Source: Utricularia gibba (taxonomy: Eukaryota > Streptophyta > Magnoliopsida > Lamiales > Lentibulariaceae). Taken from it: a stretch of 64,000 nucleotides of DNA. Every line of letters starts with the position of its first letter. The stretch's first letter is position 1. Shown one piece after another: positions 1 through 10,448 of the stretch. The position numbers and the translations under genes were made by a program. The stretch spans positions 5,084,001 to 5,148,000 of the forward strand of contig CM007990.1 in assembly GCA_002189035.1 (NCBI GenBank), read 5' to 3'. Below the pieces are notes generated by a model. That model was not told where the DNA came from and ran no database searches. It worked only from the letters and a program-made list of their open reading frames with translations.

Positions 1-709
1 GGTATCGGCGATTCTACAGGTGCGTTGATTTTCTGTGTAATTGATTTCATTGCTCTTCGGTATTGTTTTTTCACTTTGCTTTAGTTACTTTATCCCCATA
101 AAGACATATGAAGAGGCTAACTATAGAGATATGACGCCATTTTGGGCGTCTGGTATTGTTTTCCTCGCTCTGTTGGGTGGAGATGTTTGAGGTTTTCTTT
201 GTTTGATACATCGGGAGTAGAGTTACTTGATGTTTTAGGTTTTCGGCCGTGTTATATGTTTATCTTCTTGCTGGCTTTCGTAAGCCTTGTGCTGTTCAGT
301 TTTTGAAATGGAAGTGGCTCATGAATCTAGAATGATTAAAAGGGTCCTACGGCTCGATGATGTGGACCATCACTAGTAAATTGCATTATCTTGTTTTACA
401 ACTTGGAAGAAGAAAGGGATGATGTGATTAACTGATCTCTCTGCTGCTGATGCCTAGCAAACCTTCTCTCCTTCCATTCTCATAATTTCCATGTCTTCCT
501 CCTGTATCTATGTCTTACAACAATTGTCCCCCAAAACACCGTTTATGAGCTCTTATGCTAGCTGATGTTTTTTTGATAATAACAAATCATGTGACATCTG
601 CGCCCTCAGTAGTTCTGATTAACTAAATGTTTGTGTTGGCTCATTTTCCCAATTCTCCTGAGAGTTGCCAAGTTACTTATAGGTGATCAATGTTGGGTTT
701 TGATTCTAG

Positions 710-824
710 ATTCTTTTCAAGAGGAAAGCTTTTGCACGATGAGGTGAATGTTCTTCAAGATGCAGATATCACTTGCCAGAAAACAGGTGCTGATTGTGAT
801 TGTCTTCTTAAACGAATTACCTAA
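710..824 (+). other. Possible last exon of a gene truncated at the left edge
   Basis: A TAG acceptor at 707-709 is followed by an open frame ending in TAA at 822-824 (peptide end ...CDCLLKRIT). Bases 1-19 could likewise be the end of an upstream exon before GTGCGT. The gene would run tail to tail with SAMDC. I do not recognise the peptide, and no start or upstream exon is in view, so this may be chance. The rest of 1-850 is AT-rich and shows nothing else I can support. Confidence 0.22.
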
Positions 825-1090
825 TTCCCATCTGGGAGTCTTCTGAATGGCCTATCGTGCAAGCTTCAAACAATTGCTGCTGGTAGACAGACAAACCAAT
901 CAATTTATCATCCCAGAAACTGAAAGAGCACACAACAATTCAAAGGCAACATTTCACCGCCGTGAGCAACCACCCGACACAACACAAGCGCGCACACAAC
1001 TACTAACGGCGAAGCCCTTAGAGTCCTTTTTATTGAAAGCAGAGAAAACGAACTGGAAAATGCAACTCCTTTTCTTCTTCTACGGCTTGA

Positions 1091-2173
1091 TCATTCTCCC
1101 TTGCCGTCGGTATCAGAATCTTCTCCGGTGAAGCATTTCAGGATGGATCTTGGCGATCCGCAGCACTCAGTCATCGCAAACTTTTGGAACATGATGGATC
1201 CTCCCAGTTCAAGCCCTTCGACATATTTTTCTTCACAATAGTACCCCTTGATGTCTAGGTTGCGGATATGATCATAGAGTTCAGTACCATATTCGGCATG
1301 CACGGAGACAGAGAACTCCTTTGGTTCAAAGCAAGCCAAAACCCTCTTGATCAGCAGTCCCAGATTCATGCTTTTCAGGTCATATCCAGAAGCTTCGAAG
1401 CTCGCATAACTAAATCCGTCCTCTGGTGTAATGTGGATAGTGGAGATTGCAGAACCTTCGATAGAGTTCATTGAGTAACCACACGGCTCGAACTCGAAGT
1501 CACAGATGTCAGATTCAGGAAGGATGTTTCTTATGCCAGAGGTCTTGGTCATCCAAGGGGCCGAGCTGGAGTCAGTCTTGTAGAAAACAGATGCCTTGTC
1601 CCTGTCCAACCCTGTCATGCACATTTCTAAGGTGTAAATTGGGTCAAAAGCTTCGGCACCATCCGCAGATGCGGAGTAAACATGCCATTTCTTGACATTA
1701 TCAGGGTTTCCCATCACATAAGCCTTGCTGCCACTTGAACCCAGATTTCCAAAATAACTATCAAGGACAACCACTTCTTCGGAGAAGCTGCGGTGGGGGT
1801 ATGTCTGAGCTCCAGGGAAAATGAAGCTTCCACGAGTATACGTGACATTCTTAACAGACAGAGAAATGGACTCGGCTAACTTCAGAATGACTGGGATTGA
1901 AAGAAGCAACTTTGTTGTCCCACAGGTTTTGATGATGATCTTGTACGGGTAGACAAACAAGCTCGATTCAGAGAGGACATATGAGTCAACATGCTCATTA
2001 GACAAAGAGGACACAATGGTGCACTCTGCAGGTTGCAGAAACTCATCAAGCTGGGACTTCAAAAGAGAACGAAGGCCCTTTCCTTCGGGATCAGCAAAAT
2101 ATCCAGGCTCAAAGAAAGAAATTTCGAGCCTCTTTTCATAACCTTCGAACCCGATTGCAGAAGCAATTGCCAT
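1091..2173 (-). CDS. SAMDC: S-adenosylmethionine decarboxylase proenzyme
   Basis: A single coding exon of 360 aa, the usual plant length. The start [17 protein letters not shown] at 2173 is chosen because it matches the family; an in-frame ATG-free extension upstream does not. The enzyme decarboxylates AdoMet in the cytosol to supply aminopropyl groups for spermidine and spermine. The proenzyme cleavage site is visible as LSESS at about residues 68-71; self-cleavage before the serine makes the pyruvoyl cofactor. The segment [13 protein letters not shown] (about 84-96) and the carboxy region with [14 protein letters not shown], near residue 250, are family signatures. The leader has a large intron and two upstream ORFs, so polyamine-dependent translational control is expected (known for this family). 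No internal defect is seen. Confidence 0.97.
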   Translation of the reverse strand: MAIASAIGFEGYEKRLEISFFEPGYFADPEGKGLRSLLKSQLDEFLQPAECTIVSSLSNEHVDSYVLSESSLFVYPYKIIIKTCGTTKLLLSIPVILKLAESISLSVKNVTYTRGSFIFPGAQTYPHRSFSEEVVVLDSYFGNLGSSGSKAYVMGNPDNVKKWHVYSASADGAEAFDPIYTLEMCMTGLDRDKASVFYKTDSSSAPWMTKTSGIRNILPESDICDFEFEPCGYSMNSIEGSAISTIHITPEDGFSYASFEASGYDLKSMNLGLLIKRVLACFEPKEFSVSVHAEYGTELYDHIRNLDIKGYYCEEKYVEGLELGGSIMFQKFAMTECCGSPRSILKCFTGEDSDTDGKGE

Positions 2174-2314
2174 TTGAGAAAGCAGACAGAGCAGCAAGGA
2201 AGAACGTGGGGACGAGAAGAAAGAAAAGGAGTGCAGGCAGAGAATGAAATACTAATCTAAAAAGCAGCAAATTTCACCACGCCCGTAGACGTGATCAGGA
2301 CTCAATGGGGGATA

Positions 2315-2558
2315 TCAGGATGGCTTGCGTGCGCACTGCAAAGGAGAAACACATTGTGTCAGAATGCCAGAGCCATTTTAAGTCTAACAAACAGCATGAA
2401 GGGGTCATCACTATGAGTGGGGCACTTACGTTGGAGTATGCAGCAGATCGGAACTTCTTGATGCCTCCGTTTGGGCGGACGTCTTCAATGATGTATCCAA
2501 GGGGAGCTTCGTAAAAGGCCTTACTACTGGACTTCTTTTTCCCACCCTTCGACTCCAT
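2315..2558 (-). CDS. Conserved SAMDC small upstream ORF (49 aa, split by an intron)
   Basis: The peptide starts MESKGGKKKSSSKAFYEAPL and continues with the invariant ..EDVRPNGGIKKF.. block. Exon 2558-2430 ends at AAC before the donor GTAAGT. Exon 2335-2315 adds CARKPS and TGA. Together they give 49 codons, within the usual 48-54. This peptide is the known polyamine-responsive repressor that stalls ribosomes when polyamines are high. It lies about 140 nt before the SAMDC start on the same transcript. The intron inside the uORF explains why the unspliced frame looks longer. It could act only in cis; no enzyme activity is expected. Confidence 0.95.
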
Positions 2559-2566
2559 TAGATCAT
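2558..2566 (-). CDS. SAMDC tiny upstream ORF (Met-Ile-stop)
   Basis: ATG ATC TAA at 2566-2558. The last A of TAA is the first base of the small-uORF ATG, a one-base overlap (TAATG). This overlapping tiny/small pair is a known feature of plant SAMDC leaders: the tiny ORF lowers initiation at the small ORF when polyamines are scarce. It is only three codons long, but its position and overlap make it convincing. Confidence 0.9.
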   Translation of the reverse strand: MI

Positions 2567-2575
2567 CAATGTTTT

Positions 2576-3492
2576 CTATAATACAACAAGATAAACTTAG
2601 AACTATGATACAAAATCACAAGAAACTGCACAAACGTGTGCCAAAAAGTATCAAGAAATCCAAGCAAAACAAACACTAAAAACAGAGGACCAGACATATA
2701 ATGAAAATAATCAAAAGTACTTGACAAAATGCGAAACAACGTTTTGCAGAAAATGAAAGGAGAGCTCCAAGATTCAATTTTTAAGCAGATCTACTACGAA
2801 AAGATGGTTCTATCCAACCAAAATCGAACGCCAATGAGAAGAAATACCAAAATACTTAAATCTCCTCAACTGCTTTCTAAGGAGATAAAAATAAATGAAA
2901 ATCACCATAGCAACAAAAAATAAAAATGTTGAGCCACAAAAAGCGAGAAGTTGGAGCCTTTTAAATCGCATCCATGGTTGAAATTTGACATAAATTCAAA
3001 CTCGAAACACATGAACACAGGATCACAAACGCTGCAGAAAGCGCTCCACACGGTATAGATTAAACCTGCTATGAGCATCTACCGAACGCTCTAAAGCATA
3101 CGTTTTTCATCCGTCCACAACATGAAAAAAAGTTCCATAAAAATAACAGATTCCATCCATGCAAAGACGCTTCGAAACTCACATTCAGATTTCTGGTTTA
3201 TATTTACCAATTCTAGAAGAACAACGATCTTTCTTTCTATGACTCCTGCACAAGAAATCACCAAAATCAAACACAAGAAAAAAACCAAATTTGCGATGCG
3301 GTCCCTTTAAAAACAAATCGAAACCACTCACAGAGATCTGAAGGCTTTCACGCAGCCGCTCAAGACAAAGACGAAACCCTACAAACCCGACGAAGAGGAA
3401 ACTTGTCGACAGGAATATAAAAGACACCGTTAGGTTGTTTCGAGCGACTCTCGTGAAGGCACGGATCACAGAACGGCTCTCCGGTATTTATA
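2576..3492 (-). promoter_or_regulatory. SAMDC leader: TATA box, first noncoding exon and 5'UTR intron
   Basis: Read on the minus strand, TATAAATA lies at 3492-3485. A donor CT/GTGAGT leaves exon 1 ending near 3332, and an acceptor TATTATAG opens exon 2 at 2575, nine bases before the tiny uORF. The 756-bp intron 3331-2576 holds no convincing coding sequence. Exon 1 would run from about 3460 to 3332. Placement of the transcription start is inferred from the TATA box. Confidence 0.65.
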
Positions 3493-3499
3493 ATAACTG

Positions 3500-5850
3500 C
3501 CCTTGCTAAATTGCCATCCAAATTGCATCATATTGCAGTAATACCCCTCACTTTAAATTACTCTGAGGCCCCTTACCTGGGAAGAAGGGCTGCAGCCCTT
3601 CGGCAAATATAAAACAAAAAAAAAAAGACAAAATGCACCATACATGGTCTACACGCATGATCTAACCATGCATCATCACATTTGGTCATTTCAGTAGTCA
3701 AATTACATCTTTACCCATATGCTTCGTATATAAAATCAATGCATGTACAAATAACACCATGATTTGTCACCGGACTGAACGGTCATTTGCGAAGCAAGAT
3801 CAAAGGAAACGTGTATCATATTTCACAAAAATACGGTAATCGGCACACGTGCATGCCTTTAGTTGATTCTTCTTGTTCTTCAAAATCAATTTTTTAGAAG
3901 TAATTTTTATTGAATAAATCGTATTTAATTGGTAATGTTTTTTAAAGTCTTTAATAAATGATTCCTATAGATTTGTATTTAATAGTAAATATTGCTATAT
4001 CTCAACGTGATTTTTTTTCAAATTAGATTTTATGGATGTGGAATTATTAAAGGGTCTAAATGTGTTTCGTAATTTTTTTATTTTCTAAAATCATATTTGA
4101 AATAAGTTTTTTAGAATAAGTTTTTAAGAATCGTTTCTAAAAATTAGGAAATTGAGGGTTTTCTTACCAAATTTTTTTATAATATAAATTATTCGTATTT
4201 GATAATAAAATTATATATGAAATGCTTTCTTGATTGTTCGAAACACAACCTAAATAGACAACGCCACTCACTAACGTCAAAACGTGCAATTAAGTTTGTA
4301 TTATCATCGGCATCATCGCTATCGGAAAAAGGTGTGGCCATGAAATCAATAAATGCTTACCAAGTCCGAATTGTCCGCCACAGACGACCATCGCCCAAAT
4401 GGACGCCGCATCATTGTGCAGTAGCCGGGAATATTGACTATCTGACCGCCACGTCATTTAAAACTCTGATCACCTTATAATACATGTATACGCAAATTGA
4501 TCAATTTTAATATAATCTTTTTTATGCTAATGTGTGTGACAGAAAAATCTAATGATTATATTTATGAATGATTAAATCGGGTACACACACAAATTGGGGG
4601 GACCCGTGTGGTGAGACTTGCGTACGGGCGTGGGAGATGATAGCCAGCCAGCTGTGGCTCTTGTTTTCAGTGCACTGTAAGGACGATTGTGCCCCCTCCA
4701 ACCCACCCGACAACGAGACGGGAGTCCTTGTCTGAACACACACCAAAAAATTTTCTACCATAAATATTAATTTTTTTATCTTAATATTTAAGATTAATAT
4801 GTGATAGAGAAATTAAAGGATATCATTTTTGTAAACTATCATCCGTCCAATCCCACCTGAAATTTTTTCTTATGATTCGGAAGTATATGCTTGGATTCCA
4901 GCCATTCTAACACCTGGTTCAATGAACTTCAATACCCTTCATATAATATTGTAAGTTTTATGTTTTTTTAAGTAAAAAATCTCATATAAGATTAGAATGA
5001 TCGTTTTATTTAAATATATCTTCTATTTCGTTCGTAACCAATGTGAGATATCATACATATCTTTGCTCTTGCCTTCTCATATTTTTAAAGCATCTCTTTC
5101 TAGATTTGAGAATTGGGATGTTGAGGAAGATTCCATTAAAAAAATGATATTAATATGAAAAGAAAAGAGAATCATTTTTAATTCATTTATGGGTGGGGTG
5201 GTCAGATTTGGGACCACTGGTGAGGGCGTTAGAGGCCACACATATCATATCAGATCACCTTCAACTTCACTCCATTTACCGCCACACAAAAGCACCCCAT
5301 TTTGTTTGTAATGAGTAAGGACAAGACGTGGCCGCTTTCCAAATCTGGTTCTACTTTGGACTCAAAAGACTATTTTCTCCCTTACAAATTCCTTCTATTT
5401 TTTTTCCTTATATTTCTATAACAACAACGCCCATTTTCACTCTTGGTTACCTTGCATAGGAATATAAGGGAGAGCGTGAGTCTCAACCTCTCTAAAAGAT
5501 GAGAACGTAATATTATGAAAATTGAGTGTTTGAATTGAATAATATTATATGAGAATTTAATCAAATCTCTCGTAATTTTAAGCTTTCATTTCATATAAAA
5601 TTCTATTTATTCTATTTTGCAATATTCGTGAACAGACTATTTCTTGGACAAGAGTCTAGTGTGTAGTAATGGGACATGCTTTCGGGCCGGGTTTTGGCCC
5701 AAGTTGGCCCACGAGCACCTCTAGTTTTGGGTAGTTAAATAAAAGAGTTTTTTTAGTAATATTATTGAGATATTAGAGTGAATAATTTAGGAATTTGTTG
5801 ATTAGTAAAGCAGCGCTTTTAATATATATATATATGGAAGGGATTCCTTG
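3500..5850. other. Intergenic, AT-rich spacer between SAMDC and AAPT
   Basis: Between the two divergently transcribed genes lies about 2.3 kb of AT-rich, low-complexity DNA with only short open frames and no family resemblance. An (AT)n stretch at about 5822-5835 may serve as the AAPT TATA region. I see no gene here. Confidence 0.6.
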
Positions 5851-6215
5851 CCATATTTTGATGATTAGCTGTCCGAAATTAACAAAAGTAGAAAGTCAAA
5901 GAAAACGTGTAAATGTAAAGCTGGAGTGAGCGCGATGCTTGAAGTTCAGTGAAATCGCGGACACGCTTGCAGGGCGTCGTCTCCGTTGTACGCGTCACGC
6001 GACTGGTGGGCGTTGGAGCGGGGCCTTCACAATTCATTCCAATTCATCCACAGGCGTCCTTTGGATTCCTCTTGTTCTCAATCCCTACGTTTGTTTCTTT
6101 GCTTTGGGTATTGGCCTTGGATCTGCAGATTCATCATTCTTGATTCGTTGGGATCTGTAAACAGGGGACATTTTGGTAAGCACAGGGCAGGAGTGCGACG
6201 AGAGAAGAGGAGAGG

Positions 6216-9200
6216 ATGGGATACATTGGACCACATGGAATTATGGCATTACGGAGGCACAAGTATAGTGGGGTTGATAACTCGTTGATAGCCAAATTCG
6301 TGTTGCAGCCATTCTGGACACGTTGCGTTAATTTCTTCCCTCTGTGGATGCCGTGAGTTTATGCCAATTGGATCATGATTTTTACTTTTTTTTTTGGTGC
6401 TTGTGATTCCCAACAATATGGAAAAGGCCAGTATGTTTCTTTCAATTGGAAAGTTTAATTCTTGGTTAATGAGGCTTGGTCATGCCATTTTCACTGCTTT
6501 TTTAGTGACAAGTTCCGTTGTTGTGTTTTTTTTTTATGGGCATGGATGGGGAACTTCAGGCCAAACGTGGTAACTGCTTTCTCCATGCTGTAAACTATAT
6601 TGTGTGCCTTTGTATATTTACTTCTAAAGTTTTTGGACGTTGGTTACTTCTCCAGATTACACTTACAGGAGCAATGTTTTTGGTTGCATCGACTTTTCTC
6701 GGATACGTGAGTGGCATTTTCTTTTCTGCTGTACCTTCTCCTGTATCCACGGGCATAGCATCATTCTTTTGTGAATGTTCTTATAAGCTTCTCCCGCAGA
6801 TTTATTCACCTCGCCTTGATTCACCTCCCCCAAGATGGGTTCATTTTGCCCATGGCTTGCTTCTCTTCCTTTATCAAGTATGCCCAAGTTTCTACAAGCA
6901 ATATGATTTTGGTATTCCTTGTGGATGTGCTTGTATACTTGTGTTCTAAAAACGCTCTATAGACTTTTGACGCCGTTGATGGGAAGCAAGCAAGAAGAAC
7001 AAATTCGTCTAGTCCACTGGGGGAACTTTTTGACCATGGTACTTAGTCTTTAATGATTCTTCACTCGCTGGCTTTCTTGTGTTCTAAGCTTTATGTGTGA
7101 CCTTGTATATTTCGCTGGCCCTATTACAGGATGTGATGCTCTTGGATGTGCGGTATGCCTTCTTAATTTACTTAGTTGCTGTTCCGCACGCCACAGGACT
7201 GATTCTTTGCCGCATTAACTTTCCAGTTCGAGTCATTGGCATTCGGAAGTACTGCTATGTGTGGTGCTAGTACTTTCTGGTTCTGGGTCATATCTGCAGT
7301 CACTTTTTACTTTGCTACATGGGAACAGTAAGTCTGAGAGTAGCAGATTCTCAATTCTCCTCCATATACCATTGGTTTAGATTTTTTTTCACTTTCACCT
7401 GGTGTTCTGAATGCTATATAGTTAAGCTACAATGATTGATCGAAGTTTAGGATATGATATACCAAAATTCTTATTTATATGGCAGCTATTTCACCCACAC
7501 CCTCATTCTTCCTGCTGTGAATGGGCCTACAGAAGGTCTATTGATCATATACATGATCCATTTTTTCACAGGATTTGTTGGTACTGCTTCTATGACTTCA
7601 CTTGGCTTAATTGACCTTTTTCTGTTTGTTTATTGATACTGAGCAGAATTCTTTTTTAGGTGCTGTATGGTGGGTTCAGCCTCTTGGAAAATCAATTCCC
7701 TTTTTAGCTTGGATTCCCTTTTTAAGTGGTACTCAACTGTGTTGTTTTATCAGTTCATATCCGACAATTGTATCTTCCCATATTTTCTTTATAAAAATCG
7801 AGTCCATCTGTTTCTTTTTCAGAAATTGCAATGCATAAAGCTGCATTGTTTCTAATGATAATCTTTGGTGTTGTCCCTACGGTGGCATTCAAGTGAGTTC
7901 CACTTCCACCTAAATTTAGATTGTGCACTTGAAGCTTGGTGAATGGACTACAGTCATTCATGCCAATAAATGATTAAAATTTGAACCCTATTGGTCATGT
8001 TTTTGCCAAGGATATTTACTCCCATATTGCTCAAAGTAAATACATTTTTTCAGTGTTTACAACGTGTATAAGGTTGTTCAGGCAAAAAAAGGGAGCATGC
8101 TGCTCGCTTTGGCAATGGTAAGTGTGTTTGATGCCAGGTTACTCGACTGCTTTGTTAACACGAAATTCAGCTAATGAAATGGCCGCATTTCCTTACAGCT
8201 TTATCCATTTATTCTGCTTCTTGGTGGAGTTCTTGTTTGGTAATTTTATGATACTTGAAGTGACTCTGTTCCTTTTTTTCTCTTATTTCCTAGTACTGAG
8301 TGAGTCTTTGCAGGGATTATTTGTCTCCGATTGATCTAAGGGGTAACTACCCCCACCTGATCATTCTGGGTATAGGACTGGCTTTTGGTTTTCTAGTGGT
8401 GAGACTTTGCTTTCTTTCATTGGAAATGAGATTTTACTGCATTTATTTCATCTTTGGCTACATTTTTAATTTTTTTTCTGGATAAGAACTCATTCACTCG
8501 GGAATTCCTACATTAAACTCCAACATACTGTTATATTTTCCAGGGAAGGATGATTCTTGCTCACTTATGTGATGAACCTAAAGGCCTAAAGACTAACATG
8601 TGCATGGTACAACTCATTGCTATTTACCTTTCACGTGTCCCTGAAAAAAGATGGGCTGTGTTTGGTTTCTTTGAGAACTTTGTTTCTTTGGAAGCCATCA
8701 AATCTAATACTTTACACTCCACAGGCACTGCTTTATCTGCCTTTGGCCATTGCAAATGCACTCACTGCCAGTTTGAATGATGGGTATGTGGCAACTCTTG
8801 AATTCTAATCATGATTCTTCGAAATACCATACTCGGTTGATTCTAATCATGCACTCACCACAAAACTCCATTGTTGCAGTGTTCCTTTAGTCGATGAGCT
8901 GTGGGTCATTCTTGGCTTTTTCGCATACTCAGGTTCCACTTTCCTTATCTACTTTCTATAATGTTCTTTGTCTTTAGAACCACAATCGCTGACCCAGAAG
9001 AAAGAGGTGCTCACTTTTGCCAGAATGAGTGCGATTCAGCCTTTTCTTCCTCCTTTATTTCCAGCCTCGCAACTGCAAATCATGCCCCCCTCCATTTACA
9101 CTGTTTTTCCAATCCCCGATACGCTCTTAATACTAGTTTTGTTTTCACAGTGGCGGTTTACATGCATTTTGCCACCTCTGTCATTCACGAAATAACAACA

Positions 9201-9329
9201 GCTCTTGGCATCAACTGTTTCAGGTAAAAAAGAAAAAGTACTCCCATTAGCTTATTAACCTTTGGTTTTACCATATAATCGACTCCCTGATTATCTCCCA
9301 ATTGCAGGATCACAAGGAAGGAAGCCTAG
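6216..9329 (+). CDS. AAPT1: CDP-choline/ethanolamine aminoalcoholphosphotransferase, 18 exons
   Basis: This integral ER or Golgi membrane enzyme makes phosphatidylcholine and phosphatidylethanolamine from diacylglycerol and CDP-choline or CDP-ethanolamine. Exons: 6216-6352, 6560-6569, 6656-6706, 6800-6877, 6963-7038, 7130-7152, 7227-7327, 7486-7580, 7660-7728, 7823-7892, 8054-8117, 8199-8239, 8314-8398, 8544-8606, 8725-8783, 8880-8932, 9151-9223, 9308-9329. They total 1170 nt, giving 389 aa, the family length. Start MGYIGPHG is conserved. The CDP-alcohol phosphotransferase motif DG-x2-AR-x8-G-x3-D-x3-D is present (DGKQARRTNSSSPLGELFDH then GCD, in exons 5 and 6). Several hydrophobic helices follow, and the end is RITRKEA. 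The 10-nt exon 2 is needed to restore the frame (MPPNVITL). A short upstream ATG frame, MLEVQ-stop, lies at 5935-5952, in the probable leader. Confidence 0.96.
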
Positions 9330-10448
9330 ACAAGGCAAGATCCCAGCTTTTACTGCACTGAAGTTTTGCACCGACTCTCAGACATCAGAACTGACCACCA
9401 ATCCCCTTCATTTGCCGCATTGTGCTTGAGTTTTCGTGGAGCTTTTTGTCAAAGATATATCTCGAGCAGGAGAGATGTCTTCGTTTCTGTACGCGATTAC
9501 AACTTTGGAACCCATGTGACACGTTAGTGTGGGTTCAGTAGGAAGGTTTCCGACGGTTTTCAGTTTTCAGTTTGAAGCGGTTAGGCGTGTCGGAATTTAT
9601 AAAAATACAGACGTTGCGGTTGTGTAGTAAGAGATTTATGAATAGAAAGTGTGAACGTGCAGGGGTAACTAATTAATATTTAATGCTTCCACATTTAGTA
9701 TGGGATGTTGTATGGTTAATTTAATTAATAAAGAAAACTGGAATTTCCATTTTCAACTCTCACCCTCTGGTCAATCACACGTCTGTTAACCAACACGAAG
9801 GGGAAGTTGTAGGAGCGTCGGTTCTGTGATCAATGGATGGGAACCAGTCCCCAGCTGAGTTTCGGCTTTGGATCGATGGATTCCGTCCTCTGGGCTGACT
9901 GAGAGATGTTCGTCGTTTCGGGGCATTTGGTGGTGATGGTGTGACGGGAGAATCTCTTGTCTTTTTCAGCCGTCCAAGATCGCTGAGGATCGAAGCTATT
10001 TGTGGATTTTGACACTTGTTGGGGAAATTCTTTTGCGGGGTTGCCCCCCATTTCCTTTATTTTGGTGGCGGGTGCCGCCATGGCCTCTTGGGTTTTAGCC
10101 GTACTGTGATTGTCTGGAATTCGGGACTGTTTAGTTGGATGAAGAAACAGTGAAGCCGTTGGATTGGATTTGGATTTGGGTTTCCTGGATTGTGAGGTAG
10201 TCGGATGTTCTGGATCTTCTTTTTTTCGTTGGAAGTTGCAGACAGTGGCTGCCTTTGCAGGTGATTGGTTTCCCGGCTCTGTGCATGATTCATCAAGAAT
10301 GAATCTTTTTGTTGGATGAGATGAGTTTTGAAACGATGGGTGTAAAAAGTTAGATTGGCTTGCTTCTGTGTCTCATCCACAGATTGTTATCTGTGGATCT
10401 ATTCGTTCATTTCTCAGCTTCCTGATCCTTTGAAATTCTGTAACTCCG
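9330..10448. other. AAPT 3' untranslated region and PERK promoter/leader
   Basis: An AATAAA at 9727-9732 probably serves AAPT polyadenylation. Sequence from about 9780 to 10448 is less AT-rich and probably forms the promoter and leader of the kinase gene. Short frames on both strands show no family resemblance. Confidence 0.5.

Noticed and set aside
847-1131. Open frame of 94 aa on the plus strand
   Set aside because: It overlaps the SAMDC 3' end and has no family resemblance; it is probably 3'UTR read in reverse.
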